Shown: positions 7,879-16,749, numbered from the stretch's first letter. The stretch: 37,329 nt of DNA from Chitinophaga pinensis (GCA_945876095.1 CAMCMP010000030.1:1-37329); one strand, 5' to 3'. A program made the numbers and translations. Notes: a model not told the origin generated them from the sequence alone.

Positions 7879-9714
7879 TCAATATCCGTATAAACTCCCT
7901 CCCTTTTCAAATAAATAATTTATTTTACTATTGGTTATTGGATCTACCACCACTGGTGGAGCATGGTGTGGTTTACTTCGAGCATCAATTACAAGTGGTC
8001 CATTACAACCCCAATGTTTATTATTATAAAAAGTTCCTATACCCTGAATATCATGGGATGGATTACTTCTTGTAAAAGTGGTCCATAAAAAATTATTGAT
8101 ATTTTCACTCACAAAATTAGCATCGTCACAAATAACAATAAATGGAATACCTTCCAAACTGGTTAGATTACTATTTAACTGTCCATCCAACTTAGTAAAT
8201 TCAACTTTTGCTTCTGTATAATTAATGAACGCAGGTGCCTGAAGGGCTATTACCCCTGGCAAAACTAACTGAGGATTTTGAAATCCATGAAGATCATTTA
8301 GACATTTTGGTACAGAAGTAGCCAATTCTCTGCGAACAGCCCCATAGGCCGCTATCACCACCTTACTCCCACTGTTGATAGAAGTGCCTGAATAATCAAG
8401 CGTATCGATGGTGGTATTGGTATAAAAATGAATATCGCGACTTAGATCAATTCTTTGTAAAATATATTCAAAATAACCTTTTATATTTTGTGTACTGAGT
8501 TCATTGGTTTCATCAGCAGTGATGAATAAAAATTTTGCAAGACTCAACTGACCAGTGCCCAGAACATGGTTAGCGATAGTGAGAATTTCGGCAGGTTGTT
8601 GAGCTGGGGCATAAGGTGTGTAGCGCTCACTTCCAATAGCCAATAATAAAGGGTGAACACCAGCAGCATCCACCGCATGCACTTCCTTCAAACCTGGAAT
8701 CTCAGCTTGCAAAGCAGATCCAGTCATTTCATGAATTAAATGCCCAAAGCTTGTATCTTCTTGTGGCGGCCTTCCAACTACAGTAAATGGCCAGATGGCA
8801 TTTTTTTTAGCAAATACTTTGTGCACTTTTAATACAGGAAAATTATGCTGAAGACTATAATATCCAAGATGATCACCAAAAGGGCCCTCTGGTTTATTGT
8901 CTTCTGGATAAACATCTCCAGTAATTACAAAATCAGCATCGGTACTAATACAATATCCATCAACATAAGTGTACCTGAATCTTCGATTTCCCAATACCCC
9001 TGCAAAGGTCATTTCACTTATCCCTTCAGGTAATGGCATCACTGCACTTACACTATGCGAAGGTGGTCCACCAACGAAAATACTAACCTTTAAGGGTAGA
9101 CCTTTTTTATTGGCCTTAGTTTGGTGCACCCCAATGCCTCTGTGAAGTTGATAATGTAATCCAATTTCTTCATTGAGCACATACTCATTTCCTGTCAATT
9201 GTATACGATACATTCCAAGATTGGATTTCATAATACCTGGCTGATCGATATCTTCAGTATATACTTGAGGAAGAGTCACAAAAGCTCCCCCATCCATTGG
9301 CCAATGATGAATAAGAGGGATGTCCTCAATTTTTATTTCTTGAAAAAGTGCAGGTTTTTTAAATGGATTTTTAAGAGGCAGCGATTTCAAAGCAGCTATC
9401 CCAGCGGTAAAATTTTTTATAGGATTTTTTAACGCCTTTACAGGATCGTTTTTTAATTCTATCAACTGTTGGACTAAATTCAGGGTATCTCTAAAAATAA
9501 ATTTACTTCTCTCTAGCGTGCCAAATATATTAGAAGCAACTCTGAATTTAGAACCCTTCACATTTTCAAATAATAATGCAGGTCCGCCAGCAGCATAAAC
9601 CCTCAAATGAATCGCTGACATTTCAAGATAAGGGTCAACTAGCTCTTTAATACGAATCAGTTGACCCTTACTTTCAAGATCTATTAAACTTTCTTCCAGC
9701 GTTGAATAGCCCAT
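7879..9714 (-). CDS. UbiD family decarboxylase
   Basis: A 611-residue UbiD-like decarboxylase. The family uses prenylated FMN to remove carboxyl groups from aromatic or conjugated acids, for example in ubiquinone or menaquinone synthesis. Conserved segments are LHRGIGVHQTKAN, IFVGGPPSHSVSAVMPLPEG, and PEGPFGDHLGYYS, which holds the Glu and Asp of the catalytic R-E-D/E set. The C-terminal domain has IVICDDANF...FLWTTFTRSNPS, homologous to the end of E. coli UbiD but longer overall. Bacteroidota members are often annotated as menaquinone-pathway decarboxylases; nothing nearby proves the substrate, and no ubiX is present in the window. It has its own promoter, 72 bases after the upstream gene. 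Confidence 0.88.
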   Translation of the reverse strand: MGYSTLEESLIDLESKGQLIRIKELVDPYLEMSAIHLRVYAAGGPALLFENVKGSKFRVASNIFGTLERSKFIFRDTLNLVQQLIELKNDPVKALKNPIKNFTAGIAALKSLPLKNPFKKPALFQEIKIEDIPLIHHWPMDGGAFVTLPQVYTEDIDQPGIMKSNLGMYRIQLTGNEYVLNEEIGLHYQLHRGIGVHQTKANKKGLPLKVSIFVGGPPSHSVSAVMPLPEGISEMTFAGVLGNRRFRYTYVDGYCISTDADFVITGDVYPEDNKPEGPFGDHLGYYSLQHNFPVLKVHKVFAKKNAIWPFTVVGRPPQEDTSFGHLIHEMTGSALQAEIPGLKEVHAVDAAGVHPLLLAIGSERYTPYAPAQQPAEILTIANHVLGTGQLSLAKFLFITADETNELSTQNIKGYFEYILQRIDLSRDIHFYTNTTIDTLDYSGTSINSGSKVVIAAYGAVRRELATSVPKCLNDLHGFQNPQLVLPGVIALQAPAFINYTEAKVEFTKLDGQLNSNLTSLEGIPFIVICDDANFVSENINNFLWTTFTRSNPSHDIQGIGTFYNNKHWGCNGPLVIDARSKPHHAPPVVVDPITNSKINYLFEKGGSLYGY

Positions 9715-9731
9715 TCTTTAATTTTTCGATG

Positions 9732-9739
9732 CAAAGATA
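9732..9739 (-). promoter_or_regulatory. Predicted -7 box for the UbiD-family gene
   Basis: The minus strand reads TATCTTTG followed by CATC, a full TAnnTTTG match, 17 bases before the ATG. A good -33 TTG is not visible. Confidence 0.5.
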
Positions 9740-9786
9740 AAGCAGCTAAATAATAGAGTAATAGTAAATTTTAAAGTAAATAAAGC

Positions 9787-10623
9787 TTATTTAATCATTT
9801 TTAAATAGTCCATATTTATTTTCATGCTTTCTAATGGCGTAAAACTATACTCCTCCTGTTCAATAAAGAAGTACTTCAATCCAGATTGCTTACTATTGTC
9901 GAACATTTTTTGAATATCTAGTCCTCCCTTTCCAAATTCTGTACTATGCATTTTTACCAAATCCATATCCTTCAAATGCCAAAGAGGGAAACGACCTTTG
10001 TACTTTTTAAAATAAGCCAATGGATCATTTCCACTAGCCACTACCCAACCAAGATCAAGCTCCATATGAACTAAAGAAGGATCAGTATTATCCATTAAAA
10101 TATCATACAAAGTAATTCCATTCTCTTTTTCAAATTCAAAATCATGGTTGTGATATCCAAATTTTATTCCTCTTTTTTTACAATCTGCTCCTGCTTGATT
10201 AAACTTTTCTGACACTTTTTTATAATTATCAATGGTTTGTCCGCGGGAAGGCAATGAAGAACAAATAAGATATTCCTGACCTGATAATTCTGCTTCATCC
10301 ATCGTTTGGTTCCATTTATCATTCAATGACACATGGCCACTCCGGATAGTCATGCCAAGATCTGAACAGATTTTTTTCATTTCATCAGGCTTCAAACCAA
10401 AATAAGAACCCTTCTTGCTAGAAGAACATTCAATTTGCTTAATTCCAAGTGAAGCAATAATTTTCAAAGTGCCAACAGCATCTTCCATCATTTCCTTTCG
10501 AAAAGTATATAACTGAATACCTGGATTATTTGTCTTTTTACCATTAATATCAAAAGATGATAGAAAGGCAGCACCCAATGCTAATGAGCTACTGTTTTTT
10601 ATAAACCTGCGTCTTGTATACAT
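9787..10623 (-). CDS. Tat-exported sugar phosphate isomerase/epimerase-like TIM-barrel protein
   Basis: A 278-residue protein of the xylose isomerase-like/AP endonuclease 2 TIM-barrel superfamily. The N-terminus TRRRFIK (3-9) followed by a hydrophobic, alanine-rich stretch is a twin-arginine export signal, so the folded protein is predicted to reach the periplasm. Barrel motifs carrying likely metal ligands are GYHNHDFEF, MELDLGWVVASG, LWHLKDMD and the terminal FFIEQEEY. Members in Bacteroidota are many and substrates are usually unknown (sugars, inositols or keto-sugars). It is transcribed divergently from the Dabb gene across a 143-base gap containing a palindrome, and may read into the UbiD-family gene. 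Confidence 0.85.
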   Translation of the reverse strand: MYTRRRFIKNSSSLALGAAFLSSFDINGKKTNNPGIQLYTFRKEMMEDAVGTLKIIASLGIKQIECSSSKKGSYFGLKPDEMKKICSDLGMTIRSGHVSLNDKWNQTMDEAELSGQEYLICSSLPSRGQTIDNYKKVSEKFNQAGADCKKRGIKFGYHNHDFEFEKENGITLYDILMDNTDPSLVHMELDLGWVVASGNDPLAYFKKYKGRFPLWHLKDMDLVKMHSTEFGKGGLDIQKMFDNSKQSGLKYFFIEQEEYSFTPLESMKINMDYLKMIK

Positions 10624-10704
10624 AATTTTATATTTTTAATAAAAGTAATGAATATATTGAAATAATATATAAATCTAATCCACTCAAATGAATTGATTAA
10701 GTTA

Positions 10705-10728
10705 TGTAGGTTCGATCAAAAACCTACA
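10705..10728. promoter_or_regulatory. Palindrome in a divergent intergenic region (possible operator)
   Basis: TGTAGGTT at 10705-10712 and AACCTACA at 10721-10728 form a perfect 8-bp inverted repeat around an eight-base spacer. It sits between the divergent isomerase-like and Dabb genes and has no following T-run. Its position suits a dimeric repressor or activator site better than a terminator. Confidence 0.35.
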
Positions 10729-10766
10729 AGAAGAAATAACTATCTTTATAATCTAAAAAATATTTT

Positions 10767-11078
10767 ATGGAAAACGTGTTTATTCATCATGTGTATTTTT
10801 GGCTCAATAATCCAAGTAGCACAACTGACAGAGATAAGTTAATTGCAGGATTAAGAAAACTATCTTCTGTAAAGAGCATCCATCAGTGTCATATTGGAAT
10901 TCCAGCTGATACCAACCGATCTGTTATTGACAGTACTTATGCTGTTTCGTTGTTATTAACCTTTAAAAACGATGCCGATCAGGCAAGTTATCAGATCGAT
11001 CCTGATCACCTAGCATTTGTTGCTGAATGTAAATCATTATGGTCAAAAGTAATCGTTTATGATTCCGTTGATGCCTAA
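10767..11078 (+). CDS. Dabb family (stress-responsive alpha/beta barrel) protein
   Basis: A 103-residue protein of the Dabb family, a dimeric ferredoxin-like alpha/beta barrel first described as stress-responsive. Members range from stress proteins to small-molecule cyclases, so the reaction here is unknown. Visible landmarks are the opening strand FIHHVYFWL with its paired histidines, the central helix region RDKLIAGLRKL, a Gly-containing turn (CHIGIPADTNR) and DADQASYQIDPDHLAFV before the last strand. The length is normal for a single-domain member. There is no signal peptide. A near-consensus -7 box (TATCTTTA, 10741-10748) precedes the ATG. An inverted repeat follows the stop. Confidence 0.82.
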   Translation: MENVFIHHVYFWLNNPSSTTDRDKLIAGLRKLSSVKSIHQCHIGIPADTNRSVIDSTYAVSLLLTFKNDADQASYQIDPDHLAFVAECKSLWSKVIVYDSVDA

Positions 11079-11406
11079 TAATAAGTCCTGAACTAGATAA
11101 CAACCTTATTAAATTGATGACGCCCTTTAACAAGTATTAGCTTACTTTTTATAGGGCGTCATCTTATTTATGAAACTTTTTAAAAAAAGTGAAATACTAA
11201 CTCGCATTTCAAATTTGTAATTTACTATTTGGAAATCTATTAATACCTACTTTAAAGCTTCTCGACTTATTTTAAGTGAATGAACCAAACAAATTGAGGC
11301 TAAATTTTATTTTAAAGCCAGGAAACCACTTTGATAATTTAGAATTATCAATAACTTGTGAAAATATTCAAGAGTAATTATGAAAATCAATATACTCCAA
11401 TAGTCA
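11079..11406. other. 328-base intergenic region with one stem-loop
   Basis: The gap between the Dabb gene and rluF is AT-rich. Apart from the long stem-loop at 11116-11163 I see no open frame, RNA gene, clear promoter or repeat in it. Confidence 0.6.
11116..11163 (+). terminator. Long stem-loop after the Dabb gene (terminator or structured RNA)
   Basis: GATGACGCCCT at 11116-11126 pairs perfectly with AGGGCGTCATC at 11153-11163. The 26-base loop contains a short inner pairing, AAGTA with TACTT. It is markedly richer in GC than its surroundings. The stem is followed by TTATTTATG rather than a clean T-run, so termination is likely but not certain. Confidence 0.5.
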
Positions 11407-12156
11407 ATGGACAAAAGTTTAAATAAATACATCAGTGAAACTGGATTTTGCTCTCGAAGGGAAGCAGATAAATATATTGAACAAGCAAGGGTTACCATTA
11501 ATGACAATGTAGCAATTAAAGGAAACCGAGTAATGCCAGGCGATATAGTTGAGATTGACGGAGAACCAATTAAAAAAAAGGACAAAACAGTTTACCTTGT
11601 TTTTAACAAACCAGTTGGAATCACTTGTACTACAGATTTAAAAGATAAAAGCAACATCATTTCATTTATTAATTTTAAAAGTAGAATATTTCCAATCGGT
11701 AGACTAGACAAACCCTCAGAAGGATTAATTTTTTTAACAAATGACGGTGATATTGTAAATAAAATTTTAAGAGCAGGTAACAACCACGAGAAAGAATACG
11801 TTGTAACAGTAGATAAACCGATTTCAGGAGACTTCGTAAACAAAATGAGCAACGGAATTCGAATACTCGACACCGTAACAAAAAAATGCTTTGTAAAACA
11901 GGAAGGTAAAAATCGCTTTCGAATTATACTCACTCAGGGACTCAACCGTCAAATCAGAAGAATGTGCCTTGCACTAGGTTATAATGTAAATACCCTAAAA
12001 AGGGTTAGGATTATGAATATTACACTTGCCAATTTGCCTATTGGAAAATGGCGGAATTTCACAGATGCCGAAATTAAGACAATGGATCAATTGGTTGCAG
12101 ACTCTAGTAAAACCGCCGATCATTCAAATTATTCAAATACAGATATGCAAGAATAA
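11407..12156 (+). CDS. rluF: 23S rRNA pseudouridine synthase RluF
   Basis: A 249-residue RsuA/RluB-E-F family pseudouridine synthase; RluF converts U2604 of 23S rRNA (and U35 of tRNA-Tyr in E. coli). An S4 RNA-binding domain occupies about 1-55 (LNKYISETGFCSRREADKYI). The catalytic motif GRLDKPSEGLIFLTNDGD starts at 98, with the nucleophile D101. Later motifs are HEKEYVVTV and LTQGLNRQIRRMCLALGY, the latter typical of RluF. A short polar tail follows from about 228. The RluF subgroup call rests on these motifs and length; RluB or RluE is less likely. It is convergent with rlmB, whose 3' end is only 10 bases away. Confidence 0.85.
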   Translation: MDKSLNKYISETGFCSRREADKYIEQARVTINDNVAIKGNRVMPGDIVEIDGEPIKKKDKTVYLVFNKPVGITCTTDLKDKSNIISFINFKSRIFPIGRLDKPSEGLIFLTNDGDIVNKILRAGNNHEKEYVVTVDKPISGDFVNKMSNGIRILDTVTKKCFVKQEGKNRFRIILTQGLNRQIRRMCLALGYNVNTLKRVRIMNITLANLPIGKWRNFTDAEIKTMDQLVADSSKTADHSNYSNTDMQE

Positions 12157-12166
12157 CTACCATTCA

Positions 12167-12934
12167 TTACAATAATCTTTGTTTCATCGCCTCATATAAA
12201 ATTACACCAGTAGCAACAGATACATTGAGTGATTCAAAATCCCCAGTCATTGGAATTTGAAATTGTTCATCGCATATTTTCATGAGAGCAGGATAAACCC
12301 CATGTTCTTCTCCACCCATCACTAAAGCACAAGGCTCGGTAAGATTAAGTTCAAATAGCTTTTTCTTTGATGTCATTTCACTCGCAAAAACCTTGATGCC
12401 ATTTAAATGGAGTTCATCAACTGTTTTCATCAAACTATTCACTCTACATACAGCTATTTTTTCTAGCGCTCCAGCAGAGGTTAATATAGCATCTTCGTTC
12501 AGGGCTCCTACTCCTTTATCAGGGATAATAATGGCATTTACACCAAAACAGAAAGCACTTCTTGCAATGGCTCCAATATTTCGAATATCTGTAATTCCGT
12601 CCAAGATCAAAAACAATGGAACTTCACCATTGTCCACAATAAATGAAATAATATTTTGAAGATCTTGGTATTGGATTTTGCTAATTATAGCAACGCAACC
12701 TTCATGATTACTGATGTTGAATCCGTTCAACTTTTCTACAGGCACCTTATTTATTGGAACTAAGTGTTGATCGGCTAATTTCCGTATTTCATCAATTGTT
12801 TCTCCATGAATGGTAGACTGCATATAAATACGTTCGAGTTGCTTGCCAGTTTGCATGGCTTCAATAATTGCCTTTCGGCCAATTACCAATGTATTTTTTT
12901 TTGGTCTTTGCTGTTGTTGTCTGAAATTTTTCAC
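12167..12934 (-). CDS. rlmB: 23S rRNA (guanosine-2'-O)-methyltransferase RlmB (TrmH/SpoU family)
   Basis: A 255-residue SPOUT methyltransferase that uses SAM to methylate the 2'-OH of G2251 in 23S rRNA. An N-terminal substrate-binding domain (about 14-85) precedes the knot domain. That domain has motif 1 at 112-127 (D112, N119, G121, R125), motif 2 MGGEEHGV at 206-213 and motif 3 LNVSVATGV at 236-244. These are all complete. The start is GTG at 12934: an in-frame TGA lies two codons upstream, and the next ATG (residue 27) would remove conserved residues. It follows metK on the same strand but is separated by a strong terminator. The exact rRNA position is inferred from family. Confidence 0.9.
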   Translation of the reverse strand: MKNFRQQQQRPKKNTLVIGRKAIIEAMQTGKQLERIYMQSTIHGETIDEIRKLADQHLVPINKVPVEKLNGFNISNHEGCVAIISKIQYQDLQNIISFIVDNGEVPLFLILDGITDIRNIGAIARSAFCFGVNAIIIPDKGVGALNEDAILTSAGALEKIAVCRVNSLMKTVDELHLNGIKVFASEMTSKKKLFELNLTEPCALVMGGEEHGVYPALMKICDEQFQIPMTGDFESLNVSVATGVILYEAMKQRLL

Positions 12935-12962
12935 CTGTCAAAATTAATTGTTATTTAAGCAA

Positions 12963-12998
12963 AAAAGACCATAAGTTTTTCCAAACTTATGGTCTTTT
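12963..12998 (-). terminator. Rho-independent terminator of metK
   Basis: A perfect 16-bp stem (12963-12978 with 12983-12998) with loop TTCC on the plus strand. The flanks are A-rich on the left, so the minus-strand transcript ends in a T-run (complement of 12961-12966). It lies 37 bases after the metK stop codon and before rlmB. Confidence 0.85.
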
Positions 12999-13035
12999 AA
13001 AATTTCTTAAAGAAAAGGACTTCTAGTAGAAAAAT

Positions 13036-14295
13036 TTATTTTAATCCGAAAAGCTTTTTAACATCTTTCACGGCATCTAATTTTTCCCAAGTAAAGAGTT
13101 CTACTTTTTTCTTAACTGATTTACCAGTTGGAGAAATGAAAGTTTTTACAACTACTTCATTTTTACGGCCCATATGGCCATAGGCTGCTGTTTCACTATA
13201 AATTGGATTACGCAATTTTAAACGTTGCTCAATAAAGTAAGGTCGCATGTCAAAACATTTCATTCCCATTACTTTCTTAGCTATTTCACCATCTGTTAAT
13301 TTCACCTTTGCGGTACCGTAAGTAACTACATTGATACTGGTTGGCTGAGCAACACCAATCGCATAACTCACCTGAACCAATACTTCATCACATAAGCCAG
13401 CTGCAACCAAATTTTTAGCAATATGACGGGTAGCATAAGCTGCACTTCTATCTACTTTACTTGGATCCTTACCACTGAAAGCACCACCACCATGAGCTCC
13501 TTTACCACCATAGGTATCAACAATAATCTTACGACCAGTCAATCCTGTATCTCCATGAGGTCCACCAATAACAAATTTACCTGTAGGGTTAATATGATAT
13601 TGAATCTTGTTATTAAATAAATGAGCATATTTAGGATACTTCTTAACTACTCTTGGAATCAATATATTGATGATATCCTTTTTAATTTTGGCTAGCATCG
13701 TTTCTTCTTTTCCAAAATCATCATGCTGAGTAGAAACAACGATTGCTACAATACGAACCGGATGATTTTTGTCATCGTATTCAAGGGTAACTTGACTCTT
13801 TGCATCAGGACGCAAGTATTTAATTTCTTTGTTTTCCCTGCGAATGGCTGCCAATTCAATTAATAAATAATGAGCCAAATCCAATGCTAGGGGCATATAA
13901 TTAGCCGTTTCATTGGTTGCATAACCAAACATCATTCCTTGGTCTCCTGCTCCTTGCTCTTCTTTCTTCTTTTTATCAACCCCTTGATTAATATCAGGTG
14001 ATTGCTCGTGAATAGCAGAAAGTATACCACATGAATTTGCTTCAAACATATACTCACTTTTAGTATATCCAATTTTACGGATAACACCACGGGCGATTTC
14101 TTGTACATCTAAATAGGCCTTACTCTTCACTTCCCCTGCAAGAACTACTTGGCCTGTAGTAACTAAGGTTTCGCAGGCAACTTTACTACTGGCATCAAAT
14201 GCCAAGAAATTATCAATTAAAGCGTCACTAATCTGATCCGCTACTTTATCCGGGTGTCCTTCACTCACGGACTCTGAGGTAAACAAATAAGGCAT
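13036..14295 (-). CDS. metK: S-adenosylmethionine synthetase
   Basis: A 419-residue methionine adenosyltransferase, which makes SAM from methionine and ATP in the cytoplasm. The N-terminal ATP/methionine motif [13 protein letters not shown] lies at 13-25. The glycine-rich loop [19 protein letters not shown] with the adjacent ARH-like helix is intact, as is [20 protein letters not shown]. The protein is longer than the 384 residues of E. coli MetK, with an insert around 95-105 ([12 protein letters not shown]) and a longer C-terminus, as usual in Bacteroidota. It has a strong promoter and a strong terminator of its own, so it is monocistronic. The 96-base leader is too short for, and does not resemble, a known SAM riboswitch. 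Confidence 0.97.
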   Translation of the reverse strand: MPYLFTSESVSEGHPDKVADQISDALIDNFLAFDASSKVACETLVTTGQVVLAGEVKSKAYLDVQEIARGVIRKIGYTKSEYMFEANSCGILSAIHEQSPDINQGVDKKKKEEQGAGDQGMMFGYATNETANYMPLALDLAHYLLIELAAIRRENKEIKYLRPDAKSQVTLEYDDKNHPVRIVAIVVSTQHDDFGKEETMLAKIKKDIINILIPRVVKKYPKYAHLFNNKIQYHINPTGKFVIGGPHGDTGLTGRKIIVDTYGGKGAHGGGAFSGKDPSKVDRSAAYATRHIAKNLVAAGLCDEVLVQVSYAIGVAQPTSINVVTYGTAKVKLTDGEIAKKVMGMKCFDMRPYFIEQRLKLRNPIYSETAAYGHMGRKNEVVVKTFISPTGKSVKKKVELFTWEKLDAVKDVKKLFGLK

Positions 14296-14314
14296 AGATT
14301 TTAAATTTTAGATG

Positions 14315-14344
14315 CAAAGATAAGAATACGTTTTAATACAACAA
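14315..14344 (-). promoter_or_regulatory. Promoter of metK
   Basis: On the minus strand, TTG (complement of 14342-14344) is followed after 19 bases by TATCTTTG (complement of 14315-14322). This is a full match to the Bacteroidota -33/-7 pattern with ideal spacing. The -7 box ends 19 bases before the ATG. Confidence 0.7.
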
Positions 14345-14345
14345 A

Positions 14346-14367
14346 TCCCCCTTTAAAATAAGGAGGA
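14346..14367 (-). terminator. Probable terminator of the DUF4270 gene
   Basis: On the minus strand TCCTCCTT pairs with AAGGGGGA (one G-U pair) around a six-base loop, followed by TTTGTTG. It lies 24 bases past the DUF4270 stop and directly abuts the metK -33 element. The T-run is short, so the strength is uncertain. Confidence 0.45.
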
Positions 14368-14391
14368 ATTGATGAAATAATATTAAACAAA

Positions 14392-15897
14392 CTAAATTTT
14401 TGAATAAACAATTCGCATACGAAGTCGGTATTTAGCATTGCTGCCATTGCCTATTTTAACCCTTCCATAGGCTATGTTGTTTTTATAGGTTAGCTTCATA
14501 CCATAATATTTTATGTTATAGGGGGCAAATAACCTGAAATTATAATTAATACCCCCTTTGGTCACCAGACTCTGAACATAACGGGTTACATTAAAATTAT
14601 AATAAGAACGAATTCCCGCCCCATCTTCTATTACTCGCTTAAATCCTCCAAAATAATTTTGATCAATGCCCTGTGCTGGAAAGAAAGAAATAAAATTGTC
14701 GGGATCGTAGCTTTGGGTATTGTTTAAATCATAGTAAATTGGTTTGTATTTTCTAGTATTTCCAGAATCAATTAAATCAAGGTAAAGATATTGTGGAGCA
14801 GAAAAAACGTCATTACCCGCACTTCCAGCTATCTGTTCAACAATGATTTCTGCACGATGAATAATCCGATTGGTCATTCCCGTTAGTCCTGGCACCTTCA
14901 GCCTAACGGCAGATTCACTAGGTGCTGACTGGATATATAATGCTGTAGGATCAGGTGAGCGGGGGAATTCAGAATTACTTGTATCTCTTCGCACATAGTT
15001 AGCATTTGCAGAGGCAGTGACATTAAAAGAATTGCCATTTGACAACCTAAAAGAAGAAAACGCCGTATCGAGTTTATTAGCATACCCTGCCACATAATGA
15101 ACTTCAAGCCTAGTGGCAGAATCAGCCAAATTGATATAAAACAATCCATTGGCCGAATTTGTCCCATCGGCTACAATTGCAAATCCTCTGTAGGCCTTTT
15201 TAAAAATCGAATCGCTATTGAAAAAGTTAAAAGAGCTATTAGAAACCGTGTCACCCAACTGAATAACATTCAAAAATGAGGAATTAAGTTTGATACGAAT
15301 CTGTCGAGAAATTGAGTCTTTTTTACTAGTTTTTAGATATACATAATTTTTAAGATCCGGTTGATATATAGTCGCCTCACCAATCAAATTAGTCAATGGT
15401 CTATTGGGCTGAAAACTCATGGGATGGGAAATAGTGTCAAAGAAATTAGTAGTCCCTTCATCCAACTGATAAACTTTAAAATGTTGTGGTTTGGAAGTAT
15501 CTCCGAAAAAAGCCGAATAGGAAAGGCAAATAAAGGCAGAATCAAAATGGGTTTTGGAATTAAAAAAAGGATTGATTGTATCTCCAGGATTTCCGAAATA
15601 AAAAGGGAAAAAAGAGGGTTTTAACTGAACAAAAATATCAGCCTTTGTCTTTCCAAAAATAGGATCATTGTTGATATTGCCTAAAATATGGGGTTCAGAG
15701 CGATCAATATTAATTGTATCCACATCTAATGGTTCCCTAGAAGCATCAATTAAAAGGGTGTCAGCAAAAGTATACACATTATCTACTGCAGGGAGAATCT
15801 CTCCACCCAATTGAGTGGTGTCTATTTTAGTACAGTTTAAGCTAAATATAACAACGCAAGCCAGTCCGGCTAATAAAAAAAGAAATTTTCTTTGCAC
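14392..15897 (-). CDS. DUF4270 family outer-surface lipoprotein
   Basis: A 501-residue DUF4270 protein; the family is confined to Bacteroidota and its function is not known. The N-terminus has a hydrophobic segment at 5-20 ending SLNC, with C22 as the likely lipidated cysteine, then the family signature TKIDTTQLGGEILPAVDNV. The rest is beta-rich, with many Asp-containing strands such as IFVQLKPSF, HFKVYQLDEG and LRMRIVYSKI at the C-terminus. The start codon is GTG at 15897; no upstream in-frame ATG is seen. It lies 39 bases downstream of the GT5-like gene on the same strand and is probably co-transcribed with it, an arrangement I recall from other Bacteroidota. Confidence 0.82.
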   Translation of the reverse strand: MQRKFLFLLAGLACVVIFSLNCTKIDTTQLGGEILPAVDNVYTFADTLLIDASREPLDVDTINIDRSEPHILGNINNDPIFGKTKADIFVQLKPSFFPFYFGNPGDTINPFFNSKTHFDSAFICLSYSAFFGDTSKPQHFKVYQLDEGTTNFFDTISHPMSFQPNRPLTNLIGEATIYQPDLKNYVYLKTSKKDSISRQIRIKLNSSFLNVIQLGDTVSNSSFNFFNSDSIFKKAYRGFAIVADGTNSANGLFYINLADSATRLEVHYVAGYANKLDTAFSSFRLSNGNSFNVTASANANYVRRDTSNSEFPRSPDPTALYIQSAPSESAVRLKVPGLTGMTNRIIHRAEIIVEQIAGSAGNDVFSAPQYLYLDLIDSGNTRKYKPIYYDLNNTQSYDPDNFISFFPAQGIDQNYFGGFKRVIEDGAGIRSYYNFNVTRYVQSLVTKGGINYNFRLFAPYNIKYYGMKLTYKNNIAYGRVKIGNGSNAKYRLRMRIVYSKI

Positions 15898-15936
15898 AAA
15901 ATCGAAATTTAAGGAATTTGGGTTGGGTTTTAAATA

Positions 15937-16749
15937 CTATTTGGCAAGATCGTCATATAATTGCAAATAGTCTGTTAAATCAGAATCAGCATTGAAGGGC
16001 AAAGTCTTTTTTCCCTTTATTTTACTAAATTCTTCCACCAGTTTTTTGTCTACAACAGCAGCCCCAAAGGAAATTGCATCTGCATAAGCAGCACCTCCTC
16101 TAAACATGGCTACATTATTGATATCCTTGAAAAAATCCAACTCTTTTTTAGTAACCTGCTCGTTAATAGTAGCAAGTTTTAGAAAATCAGCCCCAAGCTT
16201 TTCCTTAAAGGTATTTTCACCTATCGTATAAATAACTTTACAATTACTAAATACAGGTTCTTTTTTATAAGCTGTTTTTATAAACATAGGGATTAATCCA
16301 GTCATCCATCCACTACAATGGATAATATCTGGAGGCCAACCAAATTTCTTTACCGTTTCTAGGGCCCCCTTGCAAAATAAGGCCGTTCTTAGCCCATTGT
16401 CATCAAACCATTTTGAGTTCTCATCAGTAAAAATGGATTTCCTCTTGAAAAAATCTTCATTATCCAAAAAATAAACCTGCAACCTTGCGTTGGGCAAAGA
16501 AGCTACTTTTATTACCAAGGGATAATCATCACCCCCAATTGAAACATTGATACCTGATAATCGGACCACCTCATGCAACCGATGTCTTCGTTCATTAATA
16601 ATGCCAAAACGAGGCATTATACAACGAACTTCCATTCCACTATCATTTGATTTTATGGCCAATTTATTTATGATCTCCGAAAACTCAGTAAGCTCTACGT
16701 AAGGAGACATTTCATTGGCAATAAATAAAATTCTTTTTTTTGTTGACAT
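15937..16749 (-). CDS. GT5-type starch/glycogen synthase N-terminal domain protein
   Basis: A 270-residue protein matching only the N-terminal catalytic domain of GT5 glycogen/starch synthases, which in full-length enzymes (about 470-500 residues) is followed by a second Rossmann domain. Recognisable parts are KRILFIANEMSPYVELTEFSEI, EVRCIMPRFGIIN, VYFLDNEDFF, LFCKGALETVKKFGWPPDIIHCSGWMTGLIP and KVIYTIGENTF. The KxGGL ADP-glucose motif expected after the SPY(V/A) segment is replaced by ELTEFSEI, and the C-terminal donor domain is absent, so catalysis of alpha-glucan synthesis is doubtful. Bacteroidota carry this short form upstream of DUF4270 and divergent from panC, exactly as here. A regulatory or binding role is possible. 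Confidence 0.8.
   Translation of the reverse strand: MSTKKRILFIANEMSPYVELTEFSEIINKLAIKSNDSGMEVRCIMPRFGIINERRHRLHEVVRLSGINVSIGGDDYPLVIKVASLPNARLQVYFLDNEDFFKRKSIFTDENSKWFDDNGLRTALFCKGALETVKKFGWPPDIIHCSGWMTGLIPMFIKTAYKKEPVFSNCKVIYTIGENTFKEKLGADFLKLATINEQVTKKELDFFKDINNVAMFRGGAAYADAISFGAAVVDKKLVEEFSKIKGKKTLPFNADSDLTDYLQLYDDLAK

Noticed and set aside
14296..14391. Possible SAM riboswitch upstream of metK
   Set aside because: The leader after the predicted promoter is only about 15 bases long, with no room for an aptamer.
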